Shown here in pieces: positions 17,533-26,004 of a stretch of 64,000 nucleotides of DNA. The DNA is taken from contig NZ_LR593886.1 of the NCBI RefSeq assembly GCF_901538265.1, positions 1,302,001 to 1,366,000 on the forward strand, in the 5' to 3' direction. A model generated the notes under the pieces. That model searched no databases. It was not told the origin of the DNA and worked only from the letters and a program-made list of their open reading frames with translations. Each line of letters begins with the position of its first letter. Positions within the stretch are counted from its first letter, which is position 1. Source of the stretch: Gemmata massiliana. GTDB lineage: Bacteria; Planctomycetota; Planctomycetia; Gemmatales; Gemmataceae. The position numbers and the translations under genes are program-made.

Positions 17533-19158
17533 TCACAGCATCGCTTTGATCGTCATCGTGAACGTGCTGCCCTTACCGAGTTCGCTCGCGACGGTGATCT
17601 GGCCGCCCATCGCGGCGCAGAGCTTCTGACTGATCGCCAGTCCCAGGCCGGTGCCGCCGAACTTGCGCCCGGCAGACGAATCGACCTGCGTGAACGCCTG
17701 GAACAGCCGGCCGATCTGCTCCGGCGACATCCCGATCCCGGTGTCCGACACCGACACGCGGACCGAGTCCACACCGGCCACCGGCTCGCGCCGGGCGGTC
17801 ACCGTCACGGTGCCGTCCTTCGTGAACTTGCACGCATTGCCCACGAGATTGAGCACGCACTGTCGGATGCGCGTCGGGTCGCCCATTGCGCGCCCCAAAT
17901 CCGGCGGGCAGTCCACTTCGATCCGGTTGTTGTTCTTTTTCGCCAGCGGTTCCACCGACAGGATCAGGTCGCCGATCAAGCTCGCCGGCGCGTAGGGGTC
18001 GTTCGCGATCTCCAGTTTGCCCGCCTCGATCTTCGAGAAATCGAGGATGTCGTTAATGAGCGCGAGCAGGTGCTGGCCCGCGGAGTGGACCTGCTGGAGG
18101 TCGGCCGTGTACTGCGGCAGGTTGTCCATCGCGGCCTGTTCGAGCAGCATTTCCGAATAGCCGATGATGGTGGTGAGCGGCGTGCGGAGCTCGTGGCTCA
18201 CCATCGCGAGGAACCCGCTCTTAGTGCGGTCGGCCTCTTCCGCCGCGTCCTTCGCCACGCGCAACCGGTTAGCCTCGTCGTCTTGTTCCAAGCGCTGCAA
18301 CCCGGCGCCCACAGCGGTCGCGAGCAACTGCACAACCTGGGCTTCGAGCGGCCCGATTTCGCGCCCGCGTGCGCGCTGCATCCGGTTACCGTAAATCACG
18401 CCAATCACGTTGTCCCTCGAGTCGAAGAACGGCGACACCACGACCCCTTGCACCCCCACGAGGCTCTCACCTCCTCCCGCGGCGGCCGCGCCCACGTAGA
18501 AGGTGCGCTTGCCCGTGAGCGCCTGGGCCAGGAGCGCGTGGCTGAACGCCCGGGCGGGCTGGTTGTCGTCCTTCACCACTTGGGCCACCACGCGCCAGGC
18601 GTCGCGCTCCTTGAGGAGCACGATGCCCGTGTCCAGCCCGATGTGTGAAACGAGCGCGTCGGCCGCCTGCTTGTAGAACGCATCGCGCTCGCCGGCCTTC
18701 TGCACGTTCACGACCGTTTCGAGCCAGCCGACGATCTCCTCGGGCTTCGCGGCCTCGCTCCGGTCGATGAGCGCCGGCTGCGTACCGGACCCGGCGCGCG
18801 CGGGCGCCGCGATGGTCTTCAGCACGTTCACCGAAACCGGCTCGGAGTCGCCGGAGTCCACGTCGACGACCGTTTCGCCGACGGCCAGGCGCACCGGGAG
18901 CAGGTAGTCGCACTCGGCGCCGGGGTTCAGCACGGCGTGGTTGTCCACCGTGATCGGCGCCTTCGTGCTGAGGTTCAGCACCTTCACCTTGCGGCCCGGC
19001 AGTTCCTCAATGTGAATGTGGTCGCGCGAGACGAAGGCGTCGCGCACCACGACCCGCGCCGACCCCGACCGCGCCGGCCCGCGCCCGAGTTCGAGCGGGC
19101 CGCTGTTGTGCGTGAGTTGCTGCGTTTCGAGCTTGTTCGCGACCGTGAGCGTAATCAT
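17533..19158 (-). CDS. FHA-GAF sensor histidine kinase
   Basis: The protein has 541 residues and no membrane segment, so it is cytosolic. Residues 1-100 are an FHA domain (LELGRGPARSGSARVVVRD, AFVSRDHIHIEELPGRKVKV), which binds phosphothreonine. Residues about 145-300 are a GAF-type domain. A coiled linker leads to SGFLAMVSHELRTPLTTIIG with the phosphoacceptor His, then the HATPase domain: LNLVGNACKFT (N box), VSDTGIGMSPEQIGRLF (G1) and GGTGLGLAISQKLC (G2). There is no receiver domain and no adjacent regulator gene. The FHA input suggests cross-talk with Ser/Thr kinases, which is inference. Confidence 0.93.
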   Translation of the reverse strand: MITLTVANKLETQQLTHNSGPLELGRGPARSGSARVVVRDAFVSRDHIHIEELPGRKVKVLNLSTKAPITVDNHAVLNPGAECDYLLPVRLAVGETVVDVDSGDSEPVSVNVLKTIAAPARAGSGTQPALIDRSEAAKPEEIVGWLETVVNVQKAGERDAFYKQAADALVSHIGLDTGIVLLKERDAWRVVAQVVKDDNQPARAFSHALLAQALTGKRTFYVGAAAAGGGESLVGVQGVVVSPFFDSRDNVIGVIYGNRMQRARGREIGPLEAQVVQLLATAVGAGLQRLEQDDEANRLRVAKDAAEEADRTKSGFLAMVSHELRTPLTTIIGYSEMLLEQAAMDNLPQYTADLQQVHSAGQHLLALINDILDFSKIEAGKLEIANDPYAPASLIGDLILSVEPLAKKNNNRIEVDCPPDLGRAMGDPTRIRQCVLNLVGNACKFTKDGTVTVTARREPVAGVDSVRVSVSDTGIGMSPEQIGRLFQAFTQVDSSAGRKFGGTGLGLAISQKLCAAMGGQITVASELGKGSTFTMTIKAML

Positions 19159-19269
19159 GAGGGTGTTCCGAAGAACCGGGCATCCCGCCCGCTATCCGAT
19201 GAACTCCGCTCTCGCGAGCGGCTGGTGGCAATGACAAGGCAGCACGCAGCATCGCCTCGCTTCGTCTGA

Positions 19270-19347
19270 CTTCTGTAGCCGGCCTCTGTGAGGCCGGTGA
19301 GCCACAAGCAATGGATATCCCGGCCTCGCAGAGGCCGGCTACAGAAG
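19270..19347. repeat. 28-bp arm inverted repeat
   Basis: Arms 19270-19297 and 19320-19347 agree at 27 of 28 positions. Each arm itself contains a smaller palindrome (GGCCTCTGTGAGGCC). It lies between the start of the histidine kinase gene and the stop of the Hsp70-like gene, and may terminate the latter. Confidence 0.8.
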
Positions 19348-19400
19348 ACAAACTTCGGCACGACACGGTGTAGCAAGCCTCGCCCACAAAAGCGGGTGCT

Positions 19401-22274
19401 TTACCCGCCCGATAATCGTAACCCAATCGGGAGGCTCTCGCCGAACAAACGCGACGCTTCTTCACCCTCGGCCGCGACGACCTCTTCCACCATGCGTTTC
19501 CACGCCGCGGGGCACGGATGCGCCCGGAGCACACCCAGAACGCGGTTCCGCGTCGAATCGCTGATGTCTACCGCGCGCAACCCACTCTGACGAGCGAGCT
19601 GCGACAAGCAAAAGAGCCAGCCGTTCTTCTCGCTGTCGTTGGCCGGCGTGAACGGCAGGAGTTCGTCGATCCACTGCTCCACGATCTCGGGGTGAACGAC
19701 CGAGTTCAGCGGGCCGTAGAACTGCACCCGGGCGCCGAACCGCGTGAGCGCCCAGAACGCATACGTCGGCACGGGCGACTTCTTGCAGTCGCGGAGCGCT
19801 GCGGCGCCGAGCGTTTCGCGGGTCTTCGCGTCGAGGCGCTCGAGGCTCGCCGCGGCGCGCCACATCTCGGCGTATTCATTCGCCGGCGGGCGCGAGAACG
19901 CCTTCCCCTTTACCGGGAGCAGCGTGGGCTTCAGTCGGGAAAACAGTGCTTGCTGGAGCGCGGCGTTCAACCCACCGCTCACCCGGCGCCACATGATCCA
20001 GTAGTCCGCGCCGCCCTCGGGAACGACCATCTTCTTCGGGCCGCTCGTCTGCGTTTGACCGCTCGCCGCGGCGGTAATCATTTTCCACAGTGCTTCAACG
20101 CGGTAGCGGTCCACCGGGTCGCCGAACCCGGGCCGCAGCGTGTACCCGGTGAGGTTGTACCACCGCGACAGGTGCCCCGGCGACCGCGCACGTCCGGCCG
20201 CGTGCGATTCGAGGAACTCCCACACCCGGCGGCACAAACCCGTGGGCCAGTCGGCGCGCGGCGACTCCAGCGCGGCTTCGAGCAGTTTGGGCAGATCGGA
20301 GGTCGTGACCCCTGGGACCGCGGGCGTCCCGCCTGCCTCTGATGCCTCTGAAGCGGGCGGGACGCCCGCGGTCCCAGGATCGCCAAATACCTGTGCTATC
20401 AATGATCCCGCCGCCTGCACTTTCTCTTCCGGGAAGACGTCGATCACCGCTCCCTGTGTGTCTTCAACATCGTCCTTGGTCGGTTCGCGGAGCACGTCAC
20501 GGACGTTGAACTCCAGGCGCCAGCGGTTGCCCTCTTTCGATTCGCAGTAGAGTTCGAGCGTGCCGATCTCGGTACACTTGGCCGCGAGCGTCACCGGCAC
20601 GCGCTTCGCGCCCGCCCGCTTCCCGCCGCGCAAGATGGTGTGAAGGGGCGGCAATCGCATCAGTGATTCTTCTTGCAATCGCAGCACTTGCCCGGGCTTG
20701 TCATCCCCACGCACGGTCGAGGTGTAGAGCGGGAACAGCACCGGCTCGCCGAGCGCGAGTTCCAGCACCGGTGCCGGCATGTGAACCTCTTCGCCCTCCT
20801 GCATCCTGCGCGGAACGACGCAGAGCACCGGAACACTGTGCGCGTGAACCCCGCGACCCGGAGTATCCGTTTCCACCGCGACGTAGTACGAGCGCGGAAT
20901 CCCTCCACCGATGCGCCGACCGCCAGAGTGCTTCAGCCACGCGAAGTACGCCGCGCCCCAAGCCACCGCGAGGTCGAGCGACGGACTCGTGAGGACCAGC
21001 GGATCCCACTTCTTGTCCGACTGATCGAACCACGGTCGCATCACGTCGATGACTCGCTCGCGCAGCACTTCCGGCTGGAACACCCCGCCGTTAAAGAGGA
21101 TCGCGTCGACGCTTTCGCCCGCGGGGACGTGCTGGCGGATGAACGCCGCGAGGTGCTTACTGACGGCCGCGTCCGAAACGTAAGGAAGCCCCATCTCCTG
21201 GAGCCCGGTGCGGGCGCCCTGGGCCGGCGCCGAATCGAACGCCGTGAGCGGGAAGAACCCGTCGAAGAGCGCCGCGGCTACGTCCGCTGGCGTGATGTTC
21301 ACCGATACCGTACCGCCCACAACGGAGCGCCCCTTGCCCATCACCGTGACGGGGTACGAGGGGGGCGGAGGGGCCGAAAGTAGCGCTTCCTTCGCCCCGC
21401 GGCACGCCTGCACGAGCGACCCGAACTGCGCCGCGTCGAGCCGACCGCCGGGGAGCTTCTGCTCGACGGCCTTCGCGAGCGCGAGGTCCATGTTGTCGCC
21501 GCCGAGCAGCAGGTGGTCGCCGACCGCGTCGCGGATGAACGTGAGTTCGCCCTTCTCCTCGCCGGCCCGGATCAGGCTGAAGTCGGACGTACCGCCGCCC
21601 ACGTCCACGACCAGACACCGCATCCCGGGCCGCAGCATCCCGGCCTCTTGGGGCGAGTGCGTTCCGAGCCAGGCGTAGAACGCGGCCTGTGGTTCTTCGA
21701 GCAGCGTGACGTGCTTCAGGCCCGCCTGCTTCGCGGCTTCAGCCGTCAGGTTCCGCGCCACATCATCGAACGACGCGGGTACCGTGACCACTACCGTTTG
21801 TTCTTCGAGCTTGTCCGCGTCCTTGCGGTTCGGCGCATGGTTCCACGCCTCGACGATGTGTTTGAGGTATTTGGCCGACACTTCGAGCGGCGACAGGCGC
21901 GGAACGTCCGGCGGGCCGGCCCACGGCAACAGCGGCGCGGTGCGATCGACGCCGGGGTGACACAACCACGACTTCGCGCTCGAAACCTGGCGCCCGGGCA
22001 CCTTCGAGCCGTGGTTCCGCGCGAACAGGCCCGCGGTGTCGGGCGGGTTCTTCTTCCAGGGGAGGTCGATTGCCCCGGGCGCGAGGTCGTGCGGCCCCGG
22101 GATGTAGAGGAACGACGGCAGCAGGTCGTGTTCCTGGACCTGACCGGCCGCGACGACTTGCGGGACGTGGAACGTGTGCAGCCGCGGACCGCCGGCCGCT
22201 TTGCTGGCCGTGTCCACGAAGGCCACCGCGATGTTCGTGGTGCCGAGGTCGATTCCGACGAGGTAGCGTCCCAT
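19401..22274 (-). CDS. Hsp70-like protein with long C-terminal extension
   Basis: The protein has 957 residues from ATG 22274. The first half is an actin-like Hsp70 ATPase domain: YLVGIDLGTTNIAVAFVDT (phosphate 1), VVVTVPASFDDVARN, TLLEEPQAAFYAWL and CLVVDVGGGTSDFSLI (phosphate 2). The second half lacks a DnaK substrate-binding domain. It continues with a long region matching the layout of Hsp70 homologs that carry a DUF3731-type extension (for example SRWYNLTGYTLRPGFGDPVD). Partners and clients are unknown. Between AQVFGDPG and TTSDLPKLLEAA an in-frame palindrome adds about 25 residues. Confidence 0.9.
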   Translation of the reverse strand: MGRYLVGIDLGTTNIAVAFVDTASKAAGGPRLHTFHVPQVVAAGQVQEHDLLPSFLYIPGPHDLAPGAIDLPWKKNPPDTAGLFARNHGSKVPGRQVSSAKSWLCHPGVDRTAPLLPWAGPPDVPRLSPLEVSAKYLKHIVEAWNHAPNRKDADKLEEQTVVVTVPASFDDVARNLTAEAAKQAGLKHVTLLEEPQAAFYAWLGTHSPQEAGMLRPGMRCLVVDVGGGTSDFSLIRAGEEKGELTFIRDAVGDHLLLGGDNMDLALAKAVEQKLPGGRLDAAQFGSLVQACRGAKEALLSAPPPPSYPVTVMGKGRSVVGGTVSVNITPADVAAALFDGFFPLTAFDSAPAQGARTGLQEMGLPYVSDAAVSKHLAAFIRQHVPAGESVDAILFNGGVFQPEVLRERVIDVMRPWFDQSDKKWDPLVLTSPSLDLAVAWGAAYFAWLKHSGGRRIGGGIPRSYYVAVETDTPGRGVHAHSVPVLCVVPRRMQEGEEVHMPAPVLELALGEPVLFPLYTSTVRGDDKPGQVLRLQEESLMRLPPLHTILRGGKRAGAKRVPVTLAAKCTEIGTLELYCESKEGNRWRLEFNVRDVLREPTKDDVEDTQGAVIDVFPEEKVQAAGSLIAQVFGDPGTAGVPPASEASEAGGTPAVPGVTTSDLPKLLEAALESPRADWPTGLCRRVWEFLESHAAGRARSPGHLSRWYNLTGYTLRPGFGDPVDRYRVEALWKMITAAASGQTQTSGPKKMVVPEGGADYWIMWRRVSGGLNAALQQALFSRLKPTLLPVKGKAFSRPPANEYAEMWRAAASLERLDAKTRETLGAAALRDCKKSPVPTYAFWALTRFGARVQFYGPLNSVVHPEIVEQWIDELLPFTPANDSEKNGWLFCLSQLARQSGLRAVDISDSTRNRVLGVLRAHPCPAAWKRMVEEVVAAEGEEASRLFGESLPIGLRLSGG
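20311..20378 (-). repeat. In-frame palindrome inside the Hsp70-like gene (copy D, different family)
   Basis: Arms 20311-20336 and 20353-20378 match at 25 of 26 positions with a 16-base loop. On the coding strand it reads GTAGVPPASEASEAGGTPAV, continuous with the host frame, with no stop codon. The sequence is unrelated to copies A-C. The host gene stays open on both sides. Confidence 0.88.
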
Positions 22275-22276
22275 AA

Positions 22277-22334
22277 TCGAAGGTCGCAAAGTCGTGTCGT
22301 AAGGTCGTCAGGTCACAAAGTCGAAGGTCGCAAG
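22277..22334. repeat. Short direct repeats upstream of the Hsp70-like gene
   Basis: TCGAAGGTCGCAA occurs at 22277-22289 and again at 22321-22333, with the related AAAGTCG and AAGGTCGTCAGGTC in between. The array fills the 5' flank of the minus-strand gene. It could be a regulatory array or decayed repeat DNA. Confidence 0.6.
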
Positions 22335-22419
22335 CCGTCAGACCCAGAAGCCACCGCATGAGTTTCAGGAAGCTTCACGGCTTTCGACGTTACGCCCCCG
22401 CGACGGTATTCTGAGCCGC

Positions 22420-23424
22420 ATGGCAACCTCAATCTTAGGACTCGACATCGGCGGGGCGAACCTGAAGGCCGCAACTGCGAACGGGCGCGCGGTGTCGGTG
22501 CCGTTCCCATTATGGAAGCAACCGGACCGGTTGCCGACTGCTCTCGTCGAACTTGTATCCCAGTTCCCGGGTACGGATGAACTGGCTGTAACGATGACCG
22601 GCGAGTTGTGCGACTGTTTCGAGACGAAGCGCGACGGCGTCCACGCGATCATCGCGGCCGTGCGGCGCGCGAGCGGTGGGCACCCGGTCCGCGTGTGGAG
22701 CACAGACGGCGTGTTCCTGAACTCGGAAGAGGCGAAACAGAACCACATGAAGGTCGCCGCGGCGAACTGGCACGCCCTCGCGACCTTCGCGGGTCGGTTC
22801 GCGCCGGATTACGGCGGGCTACTGCTCGACATCGGCTCCACCACGACCGACATCATTCCTCTCAATCACGGCGTACCGTCCACTTACGGAACGACCGATT
22901 GGGACCGACTCCAGACACGAGAGCTGGTTTACGCCGGGGTGCGCCGGACACCCGTGTGTGCGGTCTGGACCGATCGTGTATGCGCGGAACTGTTCGCAAC
23001 GACACAGGACGTTTACACGATTCTCGGGCAACTGCCAGAAGAACCCGAGAACCGCGACACAGCCGACAACCGGCCTCTTACAGTCGAATACTCGCTGGCC
23101 CGGCTCGCGCGCATGTTGGGCGGGGACCGAGAAGCCCTGAACGACGACCAGATCATCCATTTCGCGACCCGGATTCATTCCCGACTAAAGCAGCAATTAG
23201 TGGAATCCACGCGCGCAGTCTATTACGACACCCAATCGCCGCCCGAACTCCGAACCGTGATCGTTTCCGGCGCCGGTGAATTCCTCGCGCGTTTGGTGGC
23301 CGCGACCGCGTTCCCCGAAACCGCGGCCCAAACCATCTCCCTGAACGACAAACTCGGCCCGACCGTCTCGGCGTGCGCGCCGGCGTATGCGGTCGCGGTG
23401 CTGGCGACGGAGCACCGGTCATGA
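22420..23424 (+). CDS. H4MPT-linked C1 pathway protein (MfnF-like, hydantoinase/oxoprolinase fold)
   Basis: The protein has 334 residues from ATG 22420. It is an ASKHA-fold protein: ILGLDIGGANLKAATANGRA at the N-terminus, GGLLLDIGSTTTDIIPLNHG as second phosphate motif and VIVSGAGEFLARLVA near the end. This pattern matches the family of H4MPT-linked C1-transfer proteins that includes archaeal MfnF, which joins tyramine-glutamate to the furan during methanofuran synthesis. The next gene is an amino-acid kinase like MfnE, which supports this reading. Planctomycetes are known to carry H4MPT-dependent C1 genes. The two genes overlap by four bases. Confidence 0.85.
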   Translation: MATSILGLDIGGANLKAATANGRAVSVPFPLWKQPDRLPTALVELVSQFPGTDELAVTMTGELCDCFETKRDGVHAIIAAVRRASGGHPVRVWSTDGVFLNSEEAKQNHMKVAAANWHALATFAGRFAPDYGGLLLDIGSTTTDIIPLNHGVPSTYGTTDWDRLQTRELVYAGVRRTPVCAVWTDRVCAELFATTQDVYTILGQLPEEPENRDTADNRPLTVEYSLARLARMLGGDREALNDDQIIHFATRIHSRLKQQLVESTRAVYYDTQSPPELRTVIVSGAGEFLARLVAATAFPETAAQTISLNDKLGPTVSACAPAYAVAVLATEHRS

Positions 23425-24212
23425 TCGTCGTGAAGGTCGGCGGGAGCCTCTTCGATTCCCCGGCCCTCGGGCCCGCGCTCCGCACGTTCATTGAGTCGCT
23501 TAAACCTGCCGACGTACTCCTCGTTCCCGGCGGCGGCCCCGTCGCGGACGCTGTGCGCGAACTCGATCGCACGCACGGTCTGGGCGAAGAAGCCTCACAC
23601 TGGCTGGCGCTGCAAGCGCTGAGCGTAACGAAGGCGTTTCTGGAGCGCGTGGTGGGGAGAGAACCTAACCCCCTAACCCCCTTCCCTAAAAAGGAAGGGG
23701 GAACAGAACCAAATACACAAACTACCACACCGCAAGCGCCGGTTTTAAGCCCCTCTCCGTTTAGGGGGGAGGTTGGGGAGGGGTTCGAGGCCCCCCCCCT
23801 CCCTGAAGGGAAGGGGGAGAAAGAGCGGTCGTCGTGCGTGATACCAATCTCTGAGACTTCGTATGTCAGCTCCCCCTTCCCTTCAGGGAGGGGGGGCAGG
23901 GGGGGAGGTTGTGTCCGAATCGGTGTGCTCGATTGCTTCGCCTTCGCGCTCGAAGATGAGGGACGTCCTGGTGCGCTCCCTCATTCGTGGAGTGTCACCA
24001 CGGATTCGATCGCGGTGCGCGCGGCACTCGTTTTCCGCGCCGAACGGCTCATTCTCCTCAAATCGGTCGATGTTCCCCCCGGCACGTCGTGGGAAGTTGC
24101 AACCGCAAATGGCTGGGTTGATACGCACTTTCCCCAAATCGCCCAAACACTTACGTGCCCCATCGAAATCGTGAACTTCCGCTCCCGACTCGGAGCGGGC
24201 GGCAGGTCGTGA
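23421..24212 (+). CDS. Amino-acid-kinase-like protein (MfnE-like) with in-frame repeat insertion
   Basis: The protein has 263 residues from ATG 23421 (ATGA overlap). It starts with the kinase motif IVVKVGGSLFDSPALG and GGGPVADAVREL, as in the uridylate/aspartate-kinase fold. The C-terminal part has HSWSVTTDSIAVRAALVFRA and LILLKSVDVPPG. Its place beside the MfnF-like gene suggests the furan-phosphate kinase step of methanofuran-type cofactor synthesis. About 84 residues between AFLERVVGR and VRIGVLDCF are coded by repeat units (23662-23909), which is a third of the protein. They lie in a connecting segment, so the fold could survive, but activity is unproven. Confidence 0.82.
   Translation: MIVVKVGGSLFDSPALGPALRTFIESLKPADVLLVPGGGPVADAVRELDRTHGLGEEASHWLALQALSVTKAFLERVVGREPNPLTPFPKKEGGTEPNTQTTTPQAPVLSPSPFRGEVGEGFEAPPLPEGKGEKERSSCVIPISETSYVSSPFPSGRGGRGGGCVRIGVLDCFAFALEDEGRPGALPHSWSVTTDSIAVRAALVFRAERLILLKSVDVPPGTSWEVATANGWVDTHFPQIAQTLTCPIEIVNFRSRLGAGGRS
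23662..23785 (+). repeat. In-frame palindromic element, copy B unit 1
   Basis: It starts AACCTAACCCCCTAACCCCC, has the hairpin CCCCCTTCC-CTAAAAA-GGAAGGGGG, and ends GAGGTTGGGGAGGGGTT. It encodes PNPLTPFPKKEGGTEP then LSPSPFRGEVGEGF. The two ends are imperfectly complementary, so the whole unit could fold as a large hairpin. Confidence 0.92.
23794..23895 (+). repeat. In-frame palindromic element, copy B unit 2
   Basis: Arms 23794-23818 and 23871-23895 are perfectly complementary over 25 bases. The 52-base loop is unique sequence. It encodes PPLPEGKGE on one arm and SPFPSGRGG on the other. It directly follows unit 1, as in queG. Confidence 0.92.
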
Positions 24213-24297
24213 GAAACGAAGCCTCGCGCGTGACCTCAAACCGTGTTCTATGCTTGGCGCGAAAACGCCTTCGCTCGAACACGGGAACTCACGCGCC

Positions 24298-25944
24298 ATG
24301 CGGTTCATTATTGCGAACGAGTTCTACCAGCAGATGATCGCCATGCCGGACCACACCCCGGACTGTTACGTCCGGCCCGGCGAGTTTCTGCACCACATGT
24401 ACATCGACGGCGTGAAGTACGCGGTCGCCCCCGCCGTTATTGACTGCCTCGCCGAAGCCGAGGCCAAAAACGACCAGGAAGCCATCGCGCATCTGCGGCT
24501 CCACAAGCTGCACTTCGAGGCGCTGCTCGCGGACGCCGAACGCACCGGTACTCTGACCGAAGACGTTACTCTGCTTGGAGATGCGCCGCCGACAGACGAA
24601 GAGGCGATCCCGATGACCGGGAACGCTTACATCCCGCGCGTTCCGAGCCGGTGGGAAGACCTCGGACTCGACTTGCCGTTCATTTTCGACCTGGCAATGC
24701 GCACGATCTACAACCGTGGGCAGATCACGGGCGGCGAACTCGCCAACTCGATGGCCGTTCCGTTCCCGATCGTGAACCCCGTGTTCCAGGCGATGCGGAA
24801 GCAGTCGCTCATCGACATCGTGGCCCAGCGCGGCAACAGCGGCGACGCGAGCTTCGTTTACGCGATCAAGCCACCCAAGGGCGAAGACGCGCTCCGCGAC
24901 GCCCTCGACAAGACCAGCTACGTCGGTCCGGCCCCGGTGCCGTTCACGGACTACGTCGAATCGGTGATGGCTCAAACTATCAAGCGCCTCGTGGTGACGC
25001 GCCGGAGCATCCAGCGGGCGTTTGAAGACCTCATCATTACGGACGAGTCGTTCAACGAGATCGGCCCCGCGATCAACTCCGCGCAATCGATCTTCTTCTT
25101 CGGCTACCCGGGCAACGGGAAAACGAGCGTCGCGGAGCGCATCACCCGGCTCATGGGCGACGCCATCTACGTCCCGCACGCGGTCGAAGCCAACGGCCAG
25201 ATCATCAAGGTGTTCGACCCGATCCAGCACACCGTGATCCAGGACGACGACCACCACGACGTGACCGAAACCGTGCTCAAGCGCGGGGTGCAGTTCGACC
25301 AGCGGTTCATCAAGGTGAAGCGCCCGACGATCGTGGTCGGCGGCGAACTCACGATGCCGATGCTCGACCTGAAGTACAACACCGTGGGCAAGTACTACGA
25401 AGCGCCGCTCCAGATGAAGGCCAACGGCGGTATCTTCATGATCGACGACTTCGGGCGCCAGCAGGTGCGGGCGATGGACCTGCTCAACCGGTGGATCGTG
25501 CCGCTGGAAAAGAAGTACGATTACCTGAACACCATCACCGGCACGAAGGTCGAGGTACCGTTCGACCAGTTGCTCATCTTCAGCACGAACCTGGACCCGC
25601 ACCAGCTCGCGGACGAAGCGTTCTTGCGCCGGATCAAGTTCAAGATCGAGATCCGCGACCCGGACGAGGCCCAGTACCGCAAGATCTGGGAACTGGTGTG
25701 CCGGAGCAAGCGCGTCGAGTTCGACTCGCGCGGCGTGGACTACTTGGTTCAGAAGTGGTACCGCCCGAGCGGGCGGCCGTTCCGGATGTGCCAGCCGCGC
25801 GACATCCTCGACCAGATGATGTCGATCGCGAAGTACAACATGGAGCGCGTGAACTTCAGCCCGGACCTCATCGACGCCGCCTGCGCCACCTACTTCATTA
25901 GTTCCCAGAAGAAGGATTTCGGCGCCAAGGTGCGCATGGAATAA
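24298..25944 (+). CDS. AAA-type ATPase of unknown function
   Basis: The protein has 548 residues from ATG 24298. An upstream in-frame start at 24250 adds 16 residues without clear features. Residues about 130-220 form a helical region (AMRTIYNRGQITGGELANSM) that looks like a winged-helix or CheW-type adaptor. The P-loop is FFFGYPGNGKTSVAERI near residue 268, and Walker B is GGIFMIDDFGRQQVRAMDLL near 378, followed by FSTNLDPHQLADEAFLRRIK (sensor 1 and arginine finger). A cytosolic remodelling ATPase is likely. It precedes queG and is a few kilobases upstream of the secretion cluster. I cannot say which process it serves. Confidence 0.88.
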   Translation: MRFIIANEFYQQMIAMPDHTPDCYVRPGEFLHHMYIDGVKYAVAPAVIDCLAEAEAKNDQEAIAHLRLHKLHFEALLADAERTGTLTEDVTLLGDAPPTDEEAIPMTGNAYIPRVPSRWEDLGLDLPFIFDLAMRTIYNRGQITGGELANSMAVPFPIVNPVFQAMRKQSLIDIVAQRGNSGDASFVYAIKPPKGEDALRDALDKTSYVGPAPVPFTDYVESVMAQTIKRLVVTRRSIQRAFEDLIITDESFNEIGPAINSAQSIFFFGYPGNGKTSVAERITRLMGDAIYVPHAVEANGQIIKVFDPIQHTVIQDDDHHDVTETVLKRGVQFDQRFIKVKRPTIVVGGELTMPMLDLKYNTVGKYYEAPLQMKANGGIFMIDDFGRQQVRAMDLLNRWIVPLEKKYDYLNTITGTKVEVPFDQLLIFSTNLDPHQLADEAFLRRIKFKIEIRDPDEAQYRKIWELVCRSKRVEFDSRGVDYLVQKWYRPSGRPFRMCQPRDILDQMMSIAKYNMERVNFSPDLIDAACATYFISSQKKDFGAKVRME

Positions 25945-26004
25945 GTACCCGACACCGGTCGTTTTGGGCTGCACCTTCGTCCGCGTCTTCACCATGATGA
26001 AGGT

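Noticed and set aside
24289-25995. 568-codon open frame antisense to the AAA ATPase
   Set aside because: Same shadow effect; Walker motifs are on the plus strand.
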